Assembly: GCF_900475935.1 (NCBI RefSeq)
Contig: NZ_LS483431.1
Coordinates: 434,001-498,000 of the forward strand
Source of the DNA: Campylobacter fetus subsp. fetus
GTDB taxonomy: Bacteria; Campylobacterota; Campylobacteria; Campylobacterales; Campylobacteraceae
DNA: 64,000 nt
Reading direction: 5' to 3'
Shown: one piece after another, positions 1-9,100 of the stretch
Layout of the letters: every line of letters begins with the position of its first letter
Numbering within the stretch: the stretch's first letter is position 1
Program-made: the position numbers and the translations under genes
Notes under the pieces: generated by a model
Told to the model about the DNA's origin: nothing
What the model saw: the letters and a program-made list of their open reading frames with translations, nothing else
The model's database searches: none

Positions 1-383
1 CATTTTTCCAGCTTTTTATGTTTTTTTATGTGATATGGAATTTCCGTGATAGATTTGTATAAAACTCCGTTTTGCATTGATTTTGTTAGCTTAACGCTTC
101 TTTTATACATAAGTGCTTTTTCGCTTGCATTTGATAAAAGATATGCTAGTATATCTTTACTACTTTGCTCATCTATACTAGCATCGCTTCCGTAGTGATT
201 TTCCAAGTTTTGCATTATCCATATCCATGACTTGCTAGACATTAATCCTGGTTGATAGCCAAAATGACAGCTAGCACACTCTTTTTTATACAGATCATTA
301 TCCACGGGTCTTACCTCGGGACCCTTAGGACCTTTCGCATACAACATTATAAAAGCCAAACATACGACTATTAAAATTCTCAT
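1..383 (-). CDS. DHC-like diheme cytochrome c (C-terminus beyond the window)
   Basis: The minus-strand frame is open from an ATG at 383 to the window edge (127 codons seen). It starts with a hydrophobic signal segment (MRILIVVCLAFIMLYA) and has a heme-binding CASCH motif followed by FGYQPGLMSSKSW and an NHYGSDAS stretch. That pattern is typical of the dihaem cytochrome c (DHC) family. DHC proteins are periplasmic electron carriers, often encoded beside an SHP-type cytochrome and a cytochrome b. The start lies 9 bp past the stop of the upstream SHP-like gene, so the two are probably co-transcribed. An AAGGG ribosome site precedes the ATG. A second heme motif would lie outside the window, so the diheme nature is inferred from the family. 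Confidence 0.75.
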   Translation of the reverse strand, partial: MRILIVVCLAFIMLYAKGPKGPEVRPVDNDLYKKECASCHFGYQPGLMSSKSWIWIMQNLENHYGSDASIDEQSSKDILAYLLSNASEKALMYKRSVKLTKSMQNGVLYKSITEIPYHIKKHKKLEK

Positions 384-392
384 TTTAAACCC

Positions 393-818
393 TTACTTTG
401 ATAAGATATAGTAAAGAACATCACCTTTTTCTAGTGCAGTTCCTTCTCTTTGATATACGTCTTTAAAATTTCTTTTAAGCCATTTTTGCACGTCTTTTAC
501 GTCCGTAAGTCTTGAGCTATTTGCATTAGGCGATAGCGGCTCCAATATTTTATTCGTAAATACGTTGTTTGCACTTTTTGTAAGATCGCTTCCGTGACAG
601 CTTTCACAAGATATATTTTGACCGTTTTTCCCTATGCTTTTTGTTTTAAATATCGCTTCTCCGCGATCAGCATCAAAATCCTTAAAATTCCTATCATTTT
701 TCAAAATTTCAGCTTTTAAACTCTCTATGTACGCTTTCATCTGTGTATTTAGCTCAGCTCCAATAGCCGTGCCACTCATCATACAAGCACAGGCTAACGC
801 ATAAACTATTTTTTTCAT
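393..818 (-). CDS. SHP-like monoheme cytochrome c (DUF1924 family)
   Basis: This 141-residue protein has a signal peptide (cleavage near residues 20-21, TAIG/AE) and one heme site, CESCH at residues 71-75. After it come an EPLSPNANSSRLTD segment and a W-x-x-RN...EKGDVLYY tail, the signature of Sphaeroides-heme-protein/DUF1924 cytochromes. Family members are high-spin periplasmic cytochromes in which an Asn can act as heme ligand; the NN just after the heme motif is a candidate. As I recall the family, the tail has two cysteines (RNC...REC) that form a disulfide. Here those positions read RNF and REG, so the bridge is missing. It is the first gene of an operon with the DHC-like cytochrome downstream. 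A GGAG ribosome site precedes the ATG. Confidence 0.75.
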   Translation of the reverse strand: MKKIVYALACACMMSGTAIGAELNTQMKAYIESLKAEILKNDRNFKDFDADRGEAIFKTKSIGKNGQNISCESCHGSDLTKSANNVFTNKILEPLSPNANSSRLTDVKDVQKWLKRNFKDVYQREGTALEKGDVLYYILSK

Positions 819-854
819 TTTAACTCCGTTTGTAAATTAAATTTTTATTTTAAA

Positions 855-860
855 ATTATA
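855..860 (-). promoter_or_regulatory. Candidate -10 box for the cytochrome operon
   Basis: TATAAT on the minus strand, about 37 bp upstream of the ATG at 818. I see no clear -35, which is normal for Campylobacter sigma70 promoters. Apart from this box and a terminator, the 819-1119 gap holds only AT-rich sequence and a purine-rich run near 965-1008. Confidence 0.45.
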
Positions 861-1047
861 TAGAACTTTTGTCAGATTTAAAAATACAATTTATTGACAC
901 ATTGCTGACAAATTTAATAGTATAAAATTGAAAAATCAAAATAAAAGATTAAATTTAAACCATGAGTAAGATGGAAAAAAGAAAGAGAGAAAAAAGAAAA
1001 AGGGGATTAGTAAATTTAAAAATATTAAATTTATAAAAAACAATTCA

Positions 1048-1069
1048 AGGAGCCTATTTAAAGGCTCCT
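1048..1069 (-). terminator. Rho-independent terminator of the first sap gene
   Basis: An 8-bp stem (AGGAGCCT/AGGCTCCT) with a 6-base loop. On the minus strand it is followed by a T-rich stretch. The same hairpin recurs downstream of the sap genes ending at 6181, 12589 and 47111. Confidence 0.75.
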
Positions 1070-1071
1070 CT

Positions 1072-1108
1072 AGCAAAAAACTATCTACTATTTTTATTAA
1101 GGTTTTAA
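1072..1108. repeat. Conserved sap 3'-flank motif (first of nine copies)
   Basis: A 35-40 bp motif (AGCAAAAAACTATCTACTAT then TTATTAAGGTTT) lies between each sap stop codon and its terminator. Near-identical copies are at about 6125-6160, 12538-12573, 18347-18382, 31858-31894 and 47063-47099. Diverged copies are near 23211-23240 and 28522-28565. A reversed copy at about 12031-12068 follows the plus-strand sap fragment. Its constancy beside unrelated sap 3' ends suggests the right-hand homology border for cassette exchange. Confidence 0.7.
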
Positions 1109-1119
1109 TCAAAAAGTCG

Positions 1120-4100
1120 TTAAGCTACTGTGATTGTATTAGCATCAACAGTGTCATTAAATGTAACGATACCTGTTAATTCTATTAATATGTCATTATT
1201 GGCAAATGCAGCATCTCCTGCAGCATCGACTACATAAGTATTTCCTTTATAAGTAAATACTTCAGCAGTAGTAGCAACTACAGTTCCATCTTTGCCTTCG
1301 CCTAATTTAGCTAATGCAGCTAACAAATTAGCTTCGCCAGATAAATCTCCTCTATCTTTTATGCTAGTAGCACCTTTTAGTACTATTTGATCTCCGGATA
1401 AAGCGTTAGTTATACTTACTAAATCAGCTTTTATAGAGGCATCGTTTGTCTTATCTGATATTTTAGTTGAGCTTACATCTACCTTATCTACCGCAGTATC
1501 TTTTCCTAAATCTATAGCTACTGCTTTATTTTCAGATACCACTGTGATAGTATCGGCACCTAAGCTACCCTTAACAGAAGTAATAGCCGTATTTGCAGCA
1601 ACAAGAGTAATCGTACTAGCAAGAGTTCCGCCAGTAGCGCTTAATCCGCTTAGATCTATAGTTTTTAAATCTGCTGCAGCAGTGTCTGGAGTAACGGTTA
1701 TAGTGTTAGCTCCTGCTCCTAGATCGCCAGATATTTTTATATCTGTAAGACTCGCAGCTGAAGTATATGTTATTTGTTCAGCAGCGTCGCTACCTTGTAC
1801 GCTTACATCTGTTTTATTACCTTGTACTGCTTTACCTAGTTCGATTGCAACATTACCTGTTATACCCTTAACCCCGCTTATATCCAAACTACTTAGTTTA
1901 GTAGCATCCGTTAAAGTAAGAGTTAAAGTTCCACCACTTAAATCTCCGCTAGCGGTTATAGTTTGAGTATCGCCTTTACCTATTATTGTTAATGCATCAT
2001 CTGCAGCGGCCCCACCTATTACTTGAGCATTTAAATCAGTACCGCCGGCTGCGGCAGTTATCTCTACTACGTTTTTACTGATCTCTGAACCTACATAAGT
2101 AACTTCGTTTGAAGTAATTTCTACTTTATTACCAGAAGCGCTATTTATAGTCCCTAAAACACCACCTAGATCTACGCTTACTATATCACCAGCAAGAGCT
2201 CCTATAGTAATGTTTCCTAGAGTATTTCCTGCATTTAGAGTTAGATTACCTTGAGTTGCTGATACGGCTCCTAAAGTAACATTTCCAGTAGCTGAAGAGA
2301 TGATCACACTAGCATTTCCTGTTGATGAAGTTATAGCTCCTAAAGTTAATGCTCCAACATTTTCTATATTAAAGTCTACATCGCCTTTTGCAGTAGTCGT
2401 TCCTAGTTTAAACTCTCCGCTTACATTTATATTTGCTTCTAAAGATGCTAAAGTAGCAGTTCCTACGTTAACACTGTTTAAATCAGCAGAAACTCCGTTT
2501 AAGCTTAAGTTATTTAAGTTTTTCAAGCTTGTAGCAGTAGCTATGCTAAATGCTCCTTCGGTATTTACGCTAAGATTTTTTACCGAATCAAGATCCGTAG
2601 CATTTGCGCCTGTTAATGCAAACGCACCTTTATTATTTACGGTTAAATCAGTTAATTTAGCTACACCGCCAAGAGTTAAACCAACAGTATCTTTAGCTGC
2701 GTTTATATCTATTTTTGTAGCATTTGCAGCTTGAACTACGGCATCAGCAGCAGCTGTTACTTTATTTGAGTTAATTGTAAGCTCGGTTGCTTTATCGGCT
2801 ACTATTTTACCTTTTGCTGCTACGCTAGCTCCCTTATCATCAACATCTGAAAAGTTAATTGTTTTTAAACTCTCGTCATTGATAGTTACTGCTTTATCAG
2901 TAGCATTATTTGCCAAGATATTAACTGTCTCTACGTTTCCGTTTGACTCAGTAACAGTTTTAGCTATATTTTTAAAGCTTAACTCTGTTACGCTCTGAGC
3001 TTTTTTCAATGATAGAGTTAAATCTTTAGTATTACCGTCTACAGTAACTTTTTCTATATTTGTTAAAGTCGGTTGAAGTGTGTCAGCAGTGCTTCCTTTG
3101 ATAACTAGCTCGTCATTTCCAGCGCCACCATCAATTGCTACGTTTACTGCAACATCTTTTATAGTTATCTTATCATTACCATTTCCACCTTTAATACTAG
3201 TAACACTAGCTGATGTGCTTAAATCTGCATCCAAAGCTCCACCGAAGCTAGAAGCATCTAAAGTAGTAGTTTTTGCTCCTGTTGCTAAAGATAGATTTGC
3301 GTTTCCTTTTACAGATATACTTGCCACATCAGCACTTACAAAGCTTTGGCTTCCTGTAGTATTTAAATTTAGAGTTTCTATCTTATCGGCAGTTATTGCT
3401 ACGCTAGCACCTTTAGCACCAACACCATTTACTTTTAAATTTTGCACATCAGCTGAACCATCAAGCACTTTATCCGCATATATAGAATCTACATTGAATT
3501 TATCAGCTTTTAGGTTAGTAAGCTCAACATCTACTATATTAGCAAGATTAGTAACGCTAATTCCTTTTTCGCCACTTAACGCAACTGTTTGCAATCCATC
3601 TATACCTTTAGCGTCGAATGTTCTGTTTGAAACACTACTATTAGTTAAAGATAGTTTTTCTATATTTTTGATGTAGCCGTCATCTTTTAGGCCTTTGAAG
3701 TTATTCTTCAAATCTACCTTAAGCACATCATTACCAGCACCACCATCTATCTTATCCCCAGGATTTAAAGTACTCTCAGCAGCAGTACCTACCACCCCAC
3801 TAATAAGATCTCCACCCTCAGTACCAGTAATAGTATCATTCTCAGTAGTAAGAGCTATCTTATTTAAACCAGCCTCATCTATACTCTCTTTTAACCCATC
3901 AACCTCACCCTTAGCACTCTCAACACTACTACTATTACTAGTAACATTATTAATTATATCAACAGTCTTTTGTATTAAAGCATTTTGTTGATCAGGAGTA
4001 AGACCATCAAGTGGAAGTTTAGCTATAGTATCAGCAACATAATTACTAACAATTACCTTATTATTAAATAGATCTTGATTAGCCCCAGCATTACTAGGAT

Positions 4101-4443
4101 CTTTAGCAGCATTCACGAAGTGTCCTACTAAATCAGCCTTACTTACTGTACCATTATCTAAAAGATCAACCCAATACTTAAGACCAGCTTTTTGCTCATC
4201 ACTAACAAACTCAGTTAAATTAACAGCATTCTTAAATAAATGCTTTACAAACGACTCATTATTATTTAAAGTCTCGCCAAGAAAACTCTTAGTAATATCT
4301 AAATTAAGTATAGCATTAGATGTCTCAATCATACCCCATCCATTAGCACTACTCTCATTTACCCAATAAGTATTACCTTCACCCTCTGTAGGTCTTCCAA
4401 AAAGAACTATAAATAGCTCTGAAACTTCTGATTTTGAAATCAT
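1120..4443 (-). CDS. sap: S-layer surface array protein homolog (1107 aa), type B-like N-terminus
   Basis: This is a Campylobacter fetus Sap S-layer protein. Residues 1-182 are identical in all eight intact copies here and look like a DUF4214-type domain; in this family that region anchors the protein to LPS. Next comes a long beta-rich, Asn/Thr/Ala-rich repeat region with RTX-like calcium-binding GGAGND/GGNGND motifs near residues 230, 420 and 438. A C-terminal module contains a DILIELTG motif and ends in hydrophobic residues, as expected for type I secretion. I see no cysteine and no N-terminal signal peptide. An AAGGAG ribosome site lies 5 bases before the ATG. The protein is identical to the one encoded at 47111-50434, and it matches the 6181-9519 product up to about residue 860. 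This copy lacks the R2 repeat upstream. Whether it is expressed cannot be read from sequence. Confidence 0.93.
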   Translation of the reverse strand: MISKSEVSELFIVLFGRPTEGEGNTYWVNESSANGWGMIETSNAILNLDITKSFLGETLNNNESFVKHLFKNAVNLTEFVSDEQKAGLKYWVDLLDNGTVSKADLVGHFVNAAKDPSNAGANQDLFNNKVIVSNYVADTIAKLPLDGLTPDQQNALIQKTVDIINNVTSNSSSVESAKGEVDGLKESIDEAGLNKIALTTENDTITGTEGGDLISGVVGTAAESTLNPGDKIDGGAGNDVLKVDLKNNFKGLKDDGYIKNIEKLSLTNSSVSNRTFDAKGIDGLQTVALSGEKGISVTNLANIVDVELTNLKADKFNVDSIYADKVLDGSADVQNLKVNGVGAKGASVAITADKIETLNLNTTGSQSFVSADVASISVKGNANLSLATGAKTTTLDASSFGGALDADLSTSASVTSIKGGNGNDKITIKDVAVNVAIDGGAGNDELVIKGSTADTLQPTLTNIEKVTVDGNTKDLTLSLKKAQSVTELSFKNIAKTVTESNGNVETVNILANNATDKAVTINDESLKTINFSDVDDKGASVAAKGKIVADKATELTINSNKVTAAADAVVQAANATKIDINAAKDTVGLTLGGVAKLTDLTVNNKGAFALTGANATDLDSVKNLSVNTEGAFSIATATSLKNLNNLSLNGVSADLNSVNVGTATLASLEANINVSGEFKLGTTTAKGDVDFNIENVGALTLGAITSSTGNASVIISSATGNVTLGAVSATQGNLTLNAGNTLGNITIGALAGDIVSVDLGGVLGTINSASGNKVEITSNEVTYVGSEISKNVVEITAAAGGTDLNAQVIGGAAADDALTIIGKGDTQTITASGDLSGGTLTLTLTDATKLSSLDISGVKGITGNVAIELGKAVQGNKTDVSVQGSDAAEQITYTSAASLTDIKISGDLGAGANTITVTPDTAAADLKTIDLSGLSATGGTLASTITLVAANTAITSVKGSLGADTITVVSENKAVAIDLGKDTAVDKVDVSSTKISDKTNDASIKADLVSITNALSGDQIVLKGATSIKDRGDLSGEANLLAALAKLGEGKDGTVVATTAEVFTYKGNTYVVDAAGDAAFANNDILIELTGIVTFNDTVDANTITVA

Positions 4444-4543
4444 ACGAACTCCTTAATAAAATAAAATAAAATCCAGACAAACAAACACTAACTAGTCTTA
4501 TACTTTATTATTATACTTACAAGGTATCAAAGAGTATTTGGTT
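3898..4543 (-). repeat. Constant sap 5' cassette (copy 1 of 8)
   Basis: About 645 bp that appears identical at the 5' end of every intact sap gene. It covers 100 bp of leader, the ribosome site and the first 182 codons. Other copies, all in the same orientation: 8974-9619, 15916-16561, 20795-21440, 26477-27122, 30449-31094, 34192-34837 and 49889-50534. Homology stops abruptly just past GAGTATTTGGTT on the leader side. It stops around codons 183-186 (VDGLK or VDALK) on the coding side in the divergent copies. This matches the published design of Sap antigenic variation, where a shared 5' region lets silent copies recombine with one promoter. Confidence 0.9.
4510..4515 (-). promoter_or_regulatory. 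Candidate -10 box inside the constant sap leader
   Basis: TATAAT on the minus strand about 67 bp before the sap ATG, present in all eight leaders. It could give a leader of roughly 60 nt, but I find no matching -35. If it were active every copy would be transcribed, which conflicts with the single-promoter model for sap, so it may be inactive. Confidence 0.25.
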
Positions 4544-4584
4544 TGTTTATTAGGAGTATTAAGCTATTTGTAACTTTTATCCGA

Positions 4585-4590
4585 TATAAT
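4585..4590 (+). promoter_or_regulatory. -10 box for the DUF234-type ATPase gene
   Basis: TATAAT whose predicted transcription start (about 4597) falls after the first in-frame ATG at 4592. This argues for translation starting at the second, repeated ATGTTTATTAAC at 4622. Confidence 0.5.
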
Positions 4591-4621
4591 TATGTTTATT
4601 AACATAATGAAAGATAACATA

Positions 4622-5956
4622 ATGTTTATTAACCGTATTAATGAATTACAAGCTTTAAATGACGAATACGCCAAAGACGGTGTGAGATTTGCAGTGATAT
4701 ATGGTCGACGAAGAGTCGGTAAAACCGCACTTATAAGCGAGTTTATGAAAGGAAAAGCGGGCGTGTATCACTATGCGACTACTAGTCCGAACTCTGCAAA
4801 TGAGCTTGGCAGGAGTCTAGCCGCAGCGTTACATATCCCATTGTCTCATAAGCTGAAATTTAAAAATTTTACCGAAGTATTTGAGCTGCTTATGGAATAT
4901 ATGCCCAAAAAAAGCACGAACGATACACCGCAAAAACTCATCATAGCCATAGACGAATTTCAGAATTTAGCTGTTGCCGACAGGAATTTCATCAGCGAAT
5001 TTCAACGTATATTTGACACGATAATAGCAAAATCAAACGTTATGCTTATCATTTGCGGTTCTGTGATTTCGATGATGCACTCTTTGGCGCTTGATTATCA
5101 AGCTCCTTTATACGGTAGACGCACGGTAAATTTTCACGTCAAACCGCTAAAATTTAAGCACATAAAAGAGTTTTTACCTAGCTTATCAAAACTAGATCAA
5201 ATACTTATATATACATCATTTGGCACGATACCAAAGTACTTACAAAGCTATGAAGAAAACAAAGATTTTGTATTAAATTTGAAAAACAACATTTTAGATA
5301 AAAATTCATATCTTTACAGCGAAGGACAGTTTCTTTTAAATTCCGAAATCACGGAACCCGCGAGTTATTTTAGTATACTAGAAAGCATCAGCAAAGGCAA
5401 TACGAAAATCGGCTCGATAGCAAGCAGTTTAGGAGTAAGCTCAACATATCTCACTAGATATCTAGCTAAACTAGTTCAGTTGGATTTAGTCGAAAAAGAA
5501 ATTCCTATAACAGAGCAAAACCCGCTAAAATCGAAGTTCGGTAGATATCGCATTGTTGATAAGTATCTGAATTTTTGGTTTTATTATGTTTATAAAAATT
5601 ACTCATTGTTAGAAATTTCAAATCAAGAAGCCGTTTTAAACGAAATCAAACTAAACTTTTATGATAAATTTGTTAGTTTCGCGTTTGAAGACGTGGTTAA
5701 AGAGATGATTTTGGATAATCCAAAAGAGCTTATAGGCTTCATTCCAACAAAAGTCGGACGCTGGTGGGACAACAAAAATGAGATTGATCTAGTCGCTCTC
5801 GGCGAGAAAAATATATGTTTTATCGAGTGCAAATGGCAAAACAACGCGCATACTCAAAAGGTTTTATCTCATCTTGTAGAAAAATCAAAAAATCTTATAA
5901 ATGACAAAATACCTAGCTATAAAGTATTTACTAAAGAGTGGTTTTTGACTACATAA
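4622..5956 (+). CDS. AAA-family ATPase with DUF234-type C-terminus
   Basis: This is a STAND/AAA ATPase of the archaeal-ATPase type. It begins MFINRINELQAL, a typical N-terminus for the family, followed by a Walker A motif (GRRRVGKT) near residue 30. A Walker B-like IIAIDEFQNL follows about 80 residues later, then a sensor-like IICGSVISMM. The middle part has a winged-helix segment (ASSLGVSSTYLTRYLAKL). The C-terminal third resembles DUF234, with nuclease-like residues in WWDNKNEIDLVALG...FIECKW, which look like the D/E-x-K core of a PD-(D/E)XK fold. Such proteins are common in accessory islands and their function is poorly defined. An alternative in-frame start at 4592 adds 10 residues. The gene diverges from the sap gene on its left and converges with the next sap gene. 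Confidence 0.75.
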   Translation: MFINRINELQALNDEYAKDGVRFAVIYGRRRVGKTALISEFMKGKAGVYHYATTSPNSANELGRSLAAALHIPLSHKLKFKNFTEVFELLMEYMPKKSTNDTPQKLIIAIDEFQNLAVADRNFISEFQRIFDTIIAKSNVMLIICGSVISMMHSLALDYQAPLYGRRTVNFHVKPLKFKHIKEFLPSLSKLDQILIYTSFGTIPKYLQSYEENKDFVLNLKNNILDKNSYLYSEGQFLLNSEITEPASYFSILESISKGNTKIGSIASSLGVSSTYLTRYLAKLVQLDLVEKEIPITEQNPLKSKFGRYRIVDKYLNFWFYYVYKNYSLLEISNQEAVLNEIKLNFYDKFVSFAFEDVVKEMILDNPKELIGFIPTKVGRWWDNKNEIDLVALGEKNICFIECKWQNNAHTQKVLSHLVEKSKNLINDKIPSYKVFTKEWFLTT

Positions 5957-6100
5957 TACATTTGTTTAAGAGTTAAAACGACAAGCAAACAGTGTTAAAT
6001 TTAACAGATAAAACTATCAAATTTAGTTTTCTAAAAGTAGTTAAATTTAAAACAATTCAAAGTTAAATTTAAAAATATATAAATTTATAAAAACAATTCA

Positions 6101-6122
6101 AGGAGCCTATTTAAAGGCTCCT
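6101..6122 (-). terminator. Terminator of the second sap gene
   Basis: The same AGGAGCCT/AGGCTCCT hairpin as at 1048, T-rich on the minus-strand exit side. The 5957-6100 sequence to its left is AT-rich with repeated AAATTTAAA words and no gene. Confidence 0.7.
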
Positions 6123-6180
6123 CTAGCAAAAAACTATCTACTATTTATTAAGGTTTGGTCAGCATTACTATAATAATGCA

Positions 6181-9100
6181 TTATGCAATAGTAACTCCAG
6201 TGGCTCCATCTAGAGAAATGCTATCTAAATCAACGGTTGTACCTGTTAGCTTGACTAGTACGTCATCTACTGTTGTACTATCAGAGCCGTTGGCATTATT
6301 ATAGAACAGGTAATTATCTCCATTATATGTGAAACCATATACCGTAGTTTCCTTATCTGCTGATGTGATACCAGGAGCTTTATCGGTAAGTGCAATAGCC
6401 GCTTTGATAGCTGCTTTTAGGGTATCGCCTGCTACAGTGCCTACGTTACCATAAGCAGTAACTGAAGCTGCAAATTTAATGCTATCCCCGGCACTAAAGT
6501 CAGTGATAGTAGCATGTTCTGGTGTATCTGCAGTCACTATTTTAGCAGCAGTAACGTTAAATACGTCATTTCCTGCTCCACCTGTTACGGTTAAACCGTC
6601 ATTTACTTTACCGATAGTTATAGTGTCATTTCCGGCACTACCTTTGATTGTTGTAAGAGCTGTTTGCGCTGCATTGTGTGTGATAGTACCACTTAAAGTT
6701 CCTCCTGTTGCGCTCAAGCCACTCAAGTCTATGGTAGTTATGGCCACTGCTGCAGCGTCCGGAGCAACGGTAACTGTGTTTGCACCGCCGCCTAAGTCAC
6801 CGCTTAGTGTTATAGCTGTTAAAGTAGCGCTCGTAGAATTCGCAGTAATAGTCTCAGCTGCATCACTTCCTTGTATATCCACAATTAGCTTATTCTCTAC
6901 GCTTACATTTTTTAGATCAATCGCAGTAGCGGCGCTCAAACCCTTAACCCCGCTTATATCCAAACTACTTAGTTTAGTAGCATCCGTTAAAGTAAGAGTT
7001 AAAGTTCCACCACTTAAATCTCCGCTAGCGGTTATAGTTTGAGTATCGCCTTTACCTATTATTGTTAATGCATCATCTGCAGCGGCCCCACCTATTACTT
7101 GAGCATTTAAATCAGTACCGCCGGCTGCGGCAGTTATCTCTACTACGTTTTTACTGATCTCTGAACCTACATAAGTAACTTCGTTTGAAGTAATTTCTAC
7201 TTTATTACCAGAAGCGCTATTTATAGTCCCTAAAACACCACCTAGATCTACGCTTACTATATCACCAGCAAGAGCTCCTATAGTAATGTTTCCTAGAGTA
7301 TTTCCTGCATTTAGAGTTAGATTACCTTGAGTTGCTGATACGGCTCCTAAAGTAACATTTCCAGTAGCTGAAGAGATGATCACACTAGCATTTCCTGTTG
7401 ATGAAGTTATAGCTCCTAAAGTTAATGCTCCAACATTTTCTATATTAAAGTCTACATCGCCTTTTGCAGTAGTCGTTCCTAGTTTAAACTCTCCGCTTAC
7501 ATTTATATTTGCTTCTAAAGATGCTAAAGTAGCAGTTCCTACGTTAACACTGTTTAAATCAGCAGAAACTCCGTTTAAGCTTAAGTTATTTAAGTTTTTC
7601 AAGCTTGTAGCAGTAGCTATGCTAAATGCTCCTTCGGTATTTACGCTAAGATTTTTTACCGAATCAAGATCCGTAGCATTTGCGCCTGTTAATGCAAACG
7701 CACCTTTATTATTTACGGTTAAATCAGTTAATTTAGCTACACCGCCAAGAGTTAAACCAACAGTATCTTTAGCTGCGTTTATATCTATTTTTGTAGCATT
7801 TGCAGCTTGAACTACGGCATCAGCAGCAGCTGTTACTTTATTTGAGTTAATTGTAAGCTCGGTTGCTTTATCGGCTACTATTTTACCTTTTGCTGCTACG
7901 CTAGCTCCCTTATCATCAACATCTGAAAAGTTAATTGTTTTTAAACTCTCGTCATTGATAGTTACTGCTTTATCAGTAGCATTATTTGCCAAGATATTAA
8001 CTGTCTCTACGTTTCCGTTTGACTCAGTAACAGTTTTAGCTATATTTTTAAAGCTTAACTCTGTTACGCTCTGAGCTTTTTTCAATGATAGAGTTAAATC
8101 TTTAGTATTACCGTCTACAGTAACTTTTTCTATATTTGTTAAAGTCGGTTGAAGTGTGTCAGCAGTGCTTCCTTTGATAACTAGCTCGTCATTTCCAGCG
8201 CCACCATCAATTGCTACGTTTACTGCAACATCTTTTATAGTTATCTTATCATTACCATTTCCACCTTTAATACTAGTAACACTAGCTGATGTGCTTAAAT
8301 CTGCATCCAAAGCTCCACCGAAGCTAGAAGCATCTAAAGTAGTAGTTTTTGCTCCTGTTGCTAAAGATAGATTTGCGTTTCCTTTTACAGATATACTTGC
8401 CACATCAGCACTTACAAAGCTTTGGCTTCCTGTAGTATTTAAATTTAGAGTTTCTATCTTATCGGCAGTTATTGCTACGCTAGCACCTTTAGCACCAACA
8501 CCATTTACTTTTAAATTTTGCACATCAGCTGAACCATCAAGCACTTTATCCGCATATATAGAATCTACATTGAATTTATCAGCTTTTAGGTTAGTAAGCT
8601 CAACATCTACTATATTAGCAAGATTAGTAACGCTAATTCCTTTTTCGCCACTTAACGCAACTGTTTGCAATCCATCTATACCTTTAGCGTCGAATGTTCT
8701 GTTTGAAACACTACTATTAGTTAAAGATAGTTTTTCTATATTTTTGATGTAGCCGTCATCTTTTAGGCCTTTGAAGTTATTCTTCAAATCTACCTTAAGC
8801 ACATCATTACCAGCACCACCATCTATCTTATCCCCAGGATTTAAAGTACTCTCAGCAGCAGTACCTACCACCCCACTAATAAGATCTCCACCCTCAGTAC
8901 CAGTAATAGTATCATTCTCAGTAGTAAGAGCTATCTTATTTAAACCAGCCTCATCTATACTCTCTTTTAACCCATCAACCTCACCCTTAGCACTCTCAAC
9001 ACTACTACTATTACTAGTAACATTATTAATTATATCAACAGTCTTTTGTATTAAAGCATTTTGTTGATCAGGAGTAAGACCATCAAGTGGAAGTTTAGCT

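Noticed and set aside
893-930. Plus-strand TTGACA/TATAAA promoter near 894-926
   Set aside because: Spacing is about 21 bp and no plus-strand gene follows, only the antisense side of a sap gene.
962-1034. Short Lys/Arg-rich ORF on the plus strand (MSKMEKRKREKRKRG)
   Set aside because: It is a 24-codon product of a purine-rich run without a ribosome site or known relatives.
1544-3991. Long open frames on the plus strand opposite the sap genes (also near 7376-9067, 12779-16009, 25521-26570, 47535-49982)
   Set aside because: They are antisense shadows. Their repeated PAPP/LPLI strings are the complement of sap GGAGND codons, they recur wherever the same sap DNA recurs, and they lack ribosome sites.
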